Part shown: positions 6,348-7,873 of the stretch, piece by piece
Position numbering within the stretch: the stretch's first letter is position 1
Layout of the letters: every line of letters starts with the position of its first letter
Source of the DNA: Caryophanales bacterium UBA6331
GTDB lineage: Bacteria > Bacillota_I > Bacilli_A > RF39 > UBA660
Assembly: GCA_002438065.1 (NCBI GenBank)
Contig: DJSP01000001.1
Span: forward strand, 1 to 7,873
Reading direction: 5' to 3'
Length of the DNA: 7,873 nucleotides
Notes under the pieces: model-generated
The model's input: the letters and a program-made list of their open reading frames with translations, nothing else
The model's database searches: none
Told to the model about the DNA's origin: nothing
Made by a program: the position numbers and the translations under genes

Positions 6348-6589
6348 TTTAAAAAGTAATTCTCCACTAGTAAAGAAATTAACTTAACTTTTTCAATCTT
6401 AACTATTTTATCTCTTGCTTTTTTATAATTTGTTATAAACATTGGATCATCAGTAACTAAATAACCAGTTATCTGATTTACCGGATTATATCCACTTTCT
6501 TCAAGAGCCTCAAATACTTCAAAAAAAGTTTTACTAACTAAAGCACTTTCAATCTTTTCTCGATCAAATAAAGATGTATTATCTAACAT
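6344..6589 (-). CDS. ireB: IreB family regulatory phosphoprotein (UPF0297, YrzL-like)
   Basis: This small 81-residue protein has the signature G-Y-N-P-V-N-Q-I-T-G-Y-L-V-T-D-D-P-M-F-I (33-52) and a following A-R-D-K-I. In Enterococcus, IreB is the substrate of the PASTA kinase IreK and tunes cell-wall stress and cephalosporin resistance. A longer reading from a TTG at 6607 is possible, but it would begin about at the predicted transcription start. The ATG at 6589 has GTGGTGG (6594-6600) 4 nt upstream and gives M-L-D-N-T5-S-L-F-D, in which T5-x-x-F-D lines up with the phospho-accepting T-x-x-F-D of Enterococcus IreB. It is first in the operon and overlaps ruvX by ATGA. Confidence 0.93.
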   Translation of the reverse strand: MLDNTSLFDREKIESALVSKTFFEVFEALEESGYNPVNQITGYLVTDDPMFITNYKKARDKIVKIEKVKLISLLVENYFLK

Positions 6590-6611
6590 ACTACCACCAC
6601 TCAACAAATTA

Positions 6612-6640
6612 ATTATAGCAAAATAAGATTAAAAATGAAA
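6612..6640 (-). promoter_or_regulatory. Extended -10 promoter of the ireB-ruvX-yrzB-mltG operon
   Basis: On the minus strand the consensus TATAAT (6612-6617) is preceded by TGC, making an extended -10 (TGnTATAAT). A weak -35, TTTCAT (6635-6640), lies 17 nt upstream. The predicted start near 6605 leaves only about 16 nt of leader, which argues for the ATG at 6589 as the ireB start. Confidence 0.7.
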
Positions 6641-6684
6641 CATTATTGAGTTAATTAAAGTCCGTCTAAACAAATTTATTTATT

Positions 6685-6720
6685 AAATTAAAAAGCACTG
6701 ATAATTTAAGTTTATCAGTG
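6685..6720 (-). terminator. Terminator of the decayed LNETT gene
   Basis: CACTGATAA (6696-6704) and TTATCAGTG (6712-6720) form a perfect 9-bp stem with a 7-nt loop. On the minus strand it is followed by CTTTTTAATTT. The probable original stop TGA (6715-6717) lies in the stem. The stem is intact although the gene it serves is broken. It also insulates the ireB promoter from upstream transcription. Confidence 0.72.
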
Positions 6721-7368
6721 TATTTTTATTTTATTATCTTTTTTTATATCTTTATTTTGATTAGACATATAATTATCTACTAATTTTAAAACTTTAGTGT
6801 TTGTATTTGGTGTATTTATAATATCCACCTGTTTCACTTTTTGATGATGGCACATCAAAAAGAATATGTATGTGAAGTAGTTAAACCAGTTTCTACATAA
6901 CCAATTTATCTTTCAATTCACTTATTTCTTGAGCAATTTGTCTTTCTTTTGCTTTTGATTCTCTTATTTTTTAAGGTATCTTTTCATCACTAGTCTTGTA
7001 TAAATCATAAAAAAGACCAGCAGCAACATTATCAATTATATATTTAATGGTTTTTACAACAACTCCTGTAATAATTTAAAATTGCCTATATATATAAATA
7101 TAAATATATTTAGTTGTAAATGTAGTGACTAATTTAATCCCAGTTAAAAACATATACATATCTGTCATCCAATCTATATTTTTAATATGATTATTGACAT
7201 TTTTCTTGCATTTCTTTAATTTATTAATTCTTTCCTTAACATTTTCTGATTTATTTTTTTTAGAATATTATTCATATCTTTAATTAAGATATTTGCACTA
7301 ATTACTTTTACATCAACATTATTAACAACACCTGTAGTTTCATTTAATGAAATAACATTTTTATTCAT
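6715..7368 (-). pseudogene. Decayed third LNETT-family gene (C)
   Basis: From the ATG at 7368 (AAAGGA at 7381-7386, 12-nt spacer) the frame reads M-N-K-N-V-I-S-L-N-E-T-T-G-V-V and stops after 50 codons at TAA 7216-7218. Shifting frame near a run of eight A/T (7254-7261) restores S-E-N-V-K-E-R-I-N-K-L-K-K-C-K-K and a hydrophobic stretch. A further shift near 7076 gives I-T-G-V-V-V-K-T-I-K-Y-I-I-D-N-V-A-A-G-L. A TAA (6971-6973) interrupts the next part, which continues as the coiled coil E-R-Q-I-A-Q-E-I-S-E-L-K-D-K-L. At least two more shifts (near 6900 and 6855) are needed to reach the final reading N-Y-M-S-N-Q-N-K-D and the TGA. The span, about 218 codons, and the order of parts match the two intact paralogues (204 and 210 residues). 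Homology is clearest at the N-terminus and weaker beyond. It may still make a 50-residue peptide. Confidence 0.75.
7080..7113. repeat. Low-complexity TA/TAAA tract
   Basis: A stretch of TA and TAAA steps is seen within the first hydrophobic part of the decayed gene, reading as repeated Tyr-Ile on the minus strand. It adjoins one of the apparent frameshifts, consistent with slippage. Confidence 0.45.
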
Positions 7369-7413
7369 AATAAGTATCATTCCTTTCAAACTAAGTATGT
7401 TACAGCATAATTT

Positions 7414-7442
7414 TATATAAAAGCAAACATTTTTCGATTCAA
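7414..7442 (-). promoter_or_regulatory. Possible promoter of the decayed LNETT gene
   Basis: On the minus strand TTGAAT (7437-7442) is followed by a 17-nt spacer and TATATA (7414-7419). It lies just past the stop of the phosphodiesterase gene and about 40 nt before the ATG at 7368. In DNA this A+T-rich such matches arise easily, so support is modest. Confidence 0.35.
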
Positions 7443-7445
7443 TAC

Positions 7446-7873
7446 TTATACTATATACTTTAACTCTTTATTATAATCATTAATTTTACCAACAACACCA
7501 TAAATTACTATTTCCAATTCTTTAAATTTAAATAATTTTTGATTATAAATAGTATCTAAAATCATGATAAAATCTAACTTACTATAATCTACACCACTAT
7601 TTAAAACATAATTAATAACTCCTAAATTATAATTATTACTTTTCTTTAAATAAGATACATAATCATAATTAAAAGAAGAAATATAATAATTATTTTGGGG
7701 ATTTTCTAAATATTTAGTTATATCAATCTTTTCTTTTAATTCAATAATCATAACTTTATTTTGATACCTATTAATTACATCTTCTAGTTTAGGAATATCT
7801 ATATTTTTATCAAGTAATTCTTGATAAGTAAAATTCTTTAATAATCCTTTTATTTTCAGTAAAATAGAATAAA
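7446..7873 (-). CDS. Glycerophosphodiester phosphodiesterase, C-terminal part (5' end outside window)
   Basis: The reading frame is open from the window edge (first full codon at 7869-7871) to TAA at 7446, giving at least 141 residues. The ATG at 7751 is internal. Upstream of it the frame reads F-T-Y-Q-E-L-L-D-K-N-I-D-I-P-K-L-E-D-V-I, then K-V-M-I-I-E-L-K. This matches the GDPD pattern T-y-e-E-L...I-P-t-L-e-E-v-L...l-x-I-E-l-K, where the Glu of I-E-L-K is a metal-site residue. I-S-S-F-N at about 64-68 of the visible part and a late V-I-Y-G-V-V-G-K-I-N (in place of W-T-V-N) also fit. The enzyme would hydrolyse glycerophosphodiesters to glycerol-3-phosphate and an alcohol. The catalytic His motif is outside the window, so activity cannot be judged. 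No terminator is evident after it. Confidence 0.75.
   Translation of the reverse strand, partial: YSILLKIKGLLKNFTYQELLDKNIDIPKLEDVINRYQNKVMIIELKEKIDITKYLENPQNNYYISSFNYDYVSYLKKSNNYNLGVINYVLNSGVDYSKLDFIMILDTIYNQKLFKFKELEIVIYGVVGKINDYNKELKYIV

Noticed and set aside
6618..6695. Riboswitch or small RNA upstream of ireB
   Set aside because: Apart from the terminator stem and the promoter boxes I see no paired structure or conserved element in this short stretch.
6715..7368. Programmed frameshifting to make a full LNETT C protein
   Set aside because: At least four shifts in different directions plus a nonsense codon would be needed, with no common slippery site or stimulator; decay is simpler.
1..7873. 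CRISPR array, tRNA, rRNA, insertion sequence or phage attachment site
   Set aside because: I found no spaced direct repeats, no tRNA-like cloverleaf, no rRNA sequence, no transposase frame and no terminal inverted repeats around the LNETT genes.

Overview
The window is very A+T-rich (roughly three quarters A+T by eye). Every gene I can support is on the minus strand, so the genes read from right to left. TGA is used as a stop (ireB, trhP1) and Trp is TGG, so this is genetic code 11, not the Mycoplasma code. Gene content and order match the Bacillus subtilis yrzL(ireB)-yrrK-yrzB-yrrL-yrrM-yrrN-yrrO-(udk)-greA neighbourhood. An A+T-rich Firmicute of the Bacilli/Erysipelotrichia or uncultured gut 'RF39-like' type fits best; that placement is inference.

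Layout in transcription order: (1) 7446-7873, the C-terminal part of a glycerophosphodiester phosphodiesterase whose 5' end lies outside the window. (2) 6715-7368, a decayed gene with several frameshifts and stops, still followed by an intact-looking terminator. (3) 4539-6589, the tightly overlapping operon ireB-ruvX-DUF1292(yrzB)-mltG, with an extended -10 promoter in front and a hairpin terminator behind. (4) 3180-4445, two intact paralogous genes of unknown function, with their own promoter and terminator. (5) 519-3107, the overlapping operon trmR-trhP1-trhP2, again with its own promoter. (6) 9-476, greA, which has a near-consensus promoter inside the end of trhP2 and a terminator that overlaps its stop codon.

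The recognised genes are housekeeping functions: a regulator read by the IreK/PrkC-type kinase (IreB), a Holliday-junction resolvase-like/rRNA-processing nuclease (RuvX/YqgF), a small DUF1292 protein, the septal/elongation glycan-strand terminase MltG, the three-protein route to 5-methoxyuridine at tRNA position 34 (TrhP1, TrhP2, TrmR), and the transcript-cleavage factor GreA.

The unusual part is a small protein family I call 'LNETT' here. Two intact genes and the decayed gene share an N-terminal L-N-E-T-T motif, a coiled coil, a two-helix membrane hairpin and a second coiled coil. Copies lie on both sides of the ireB-mltG operon, and two of them sit exactly where that operon would otherwise continue into trmR. 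I do not recognise the family and assign it no function.
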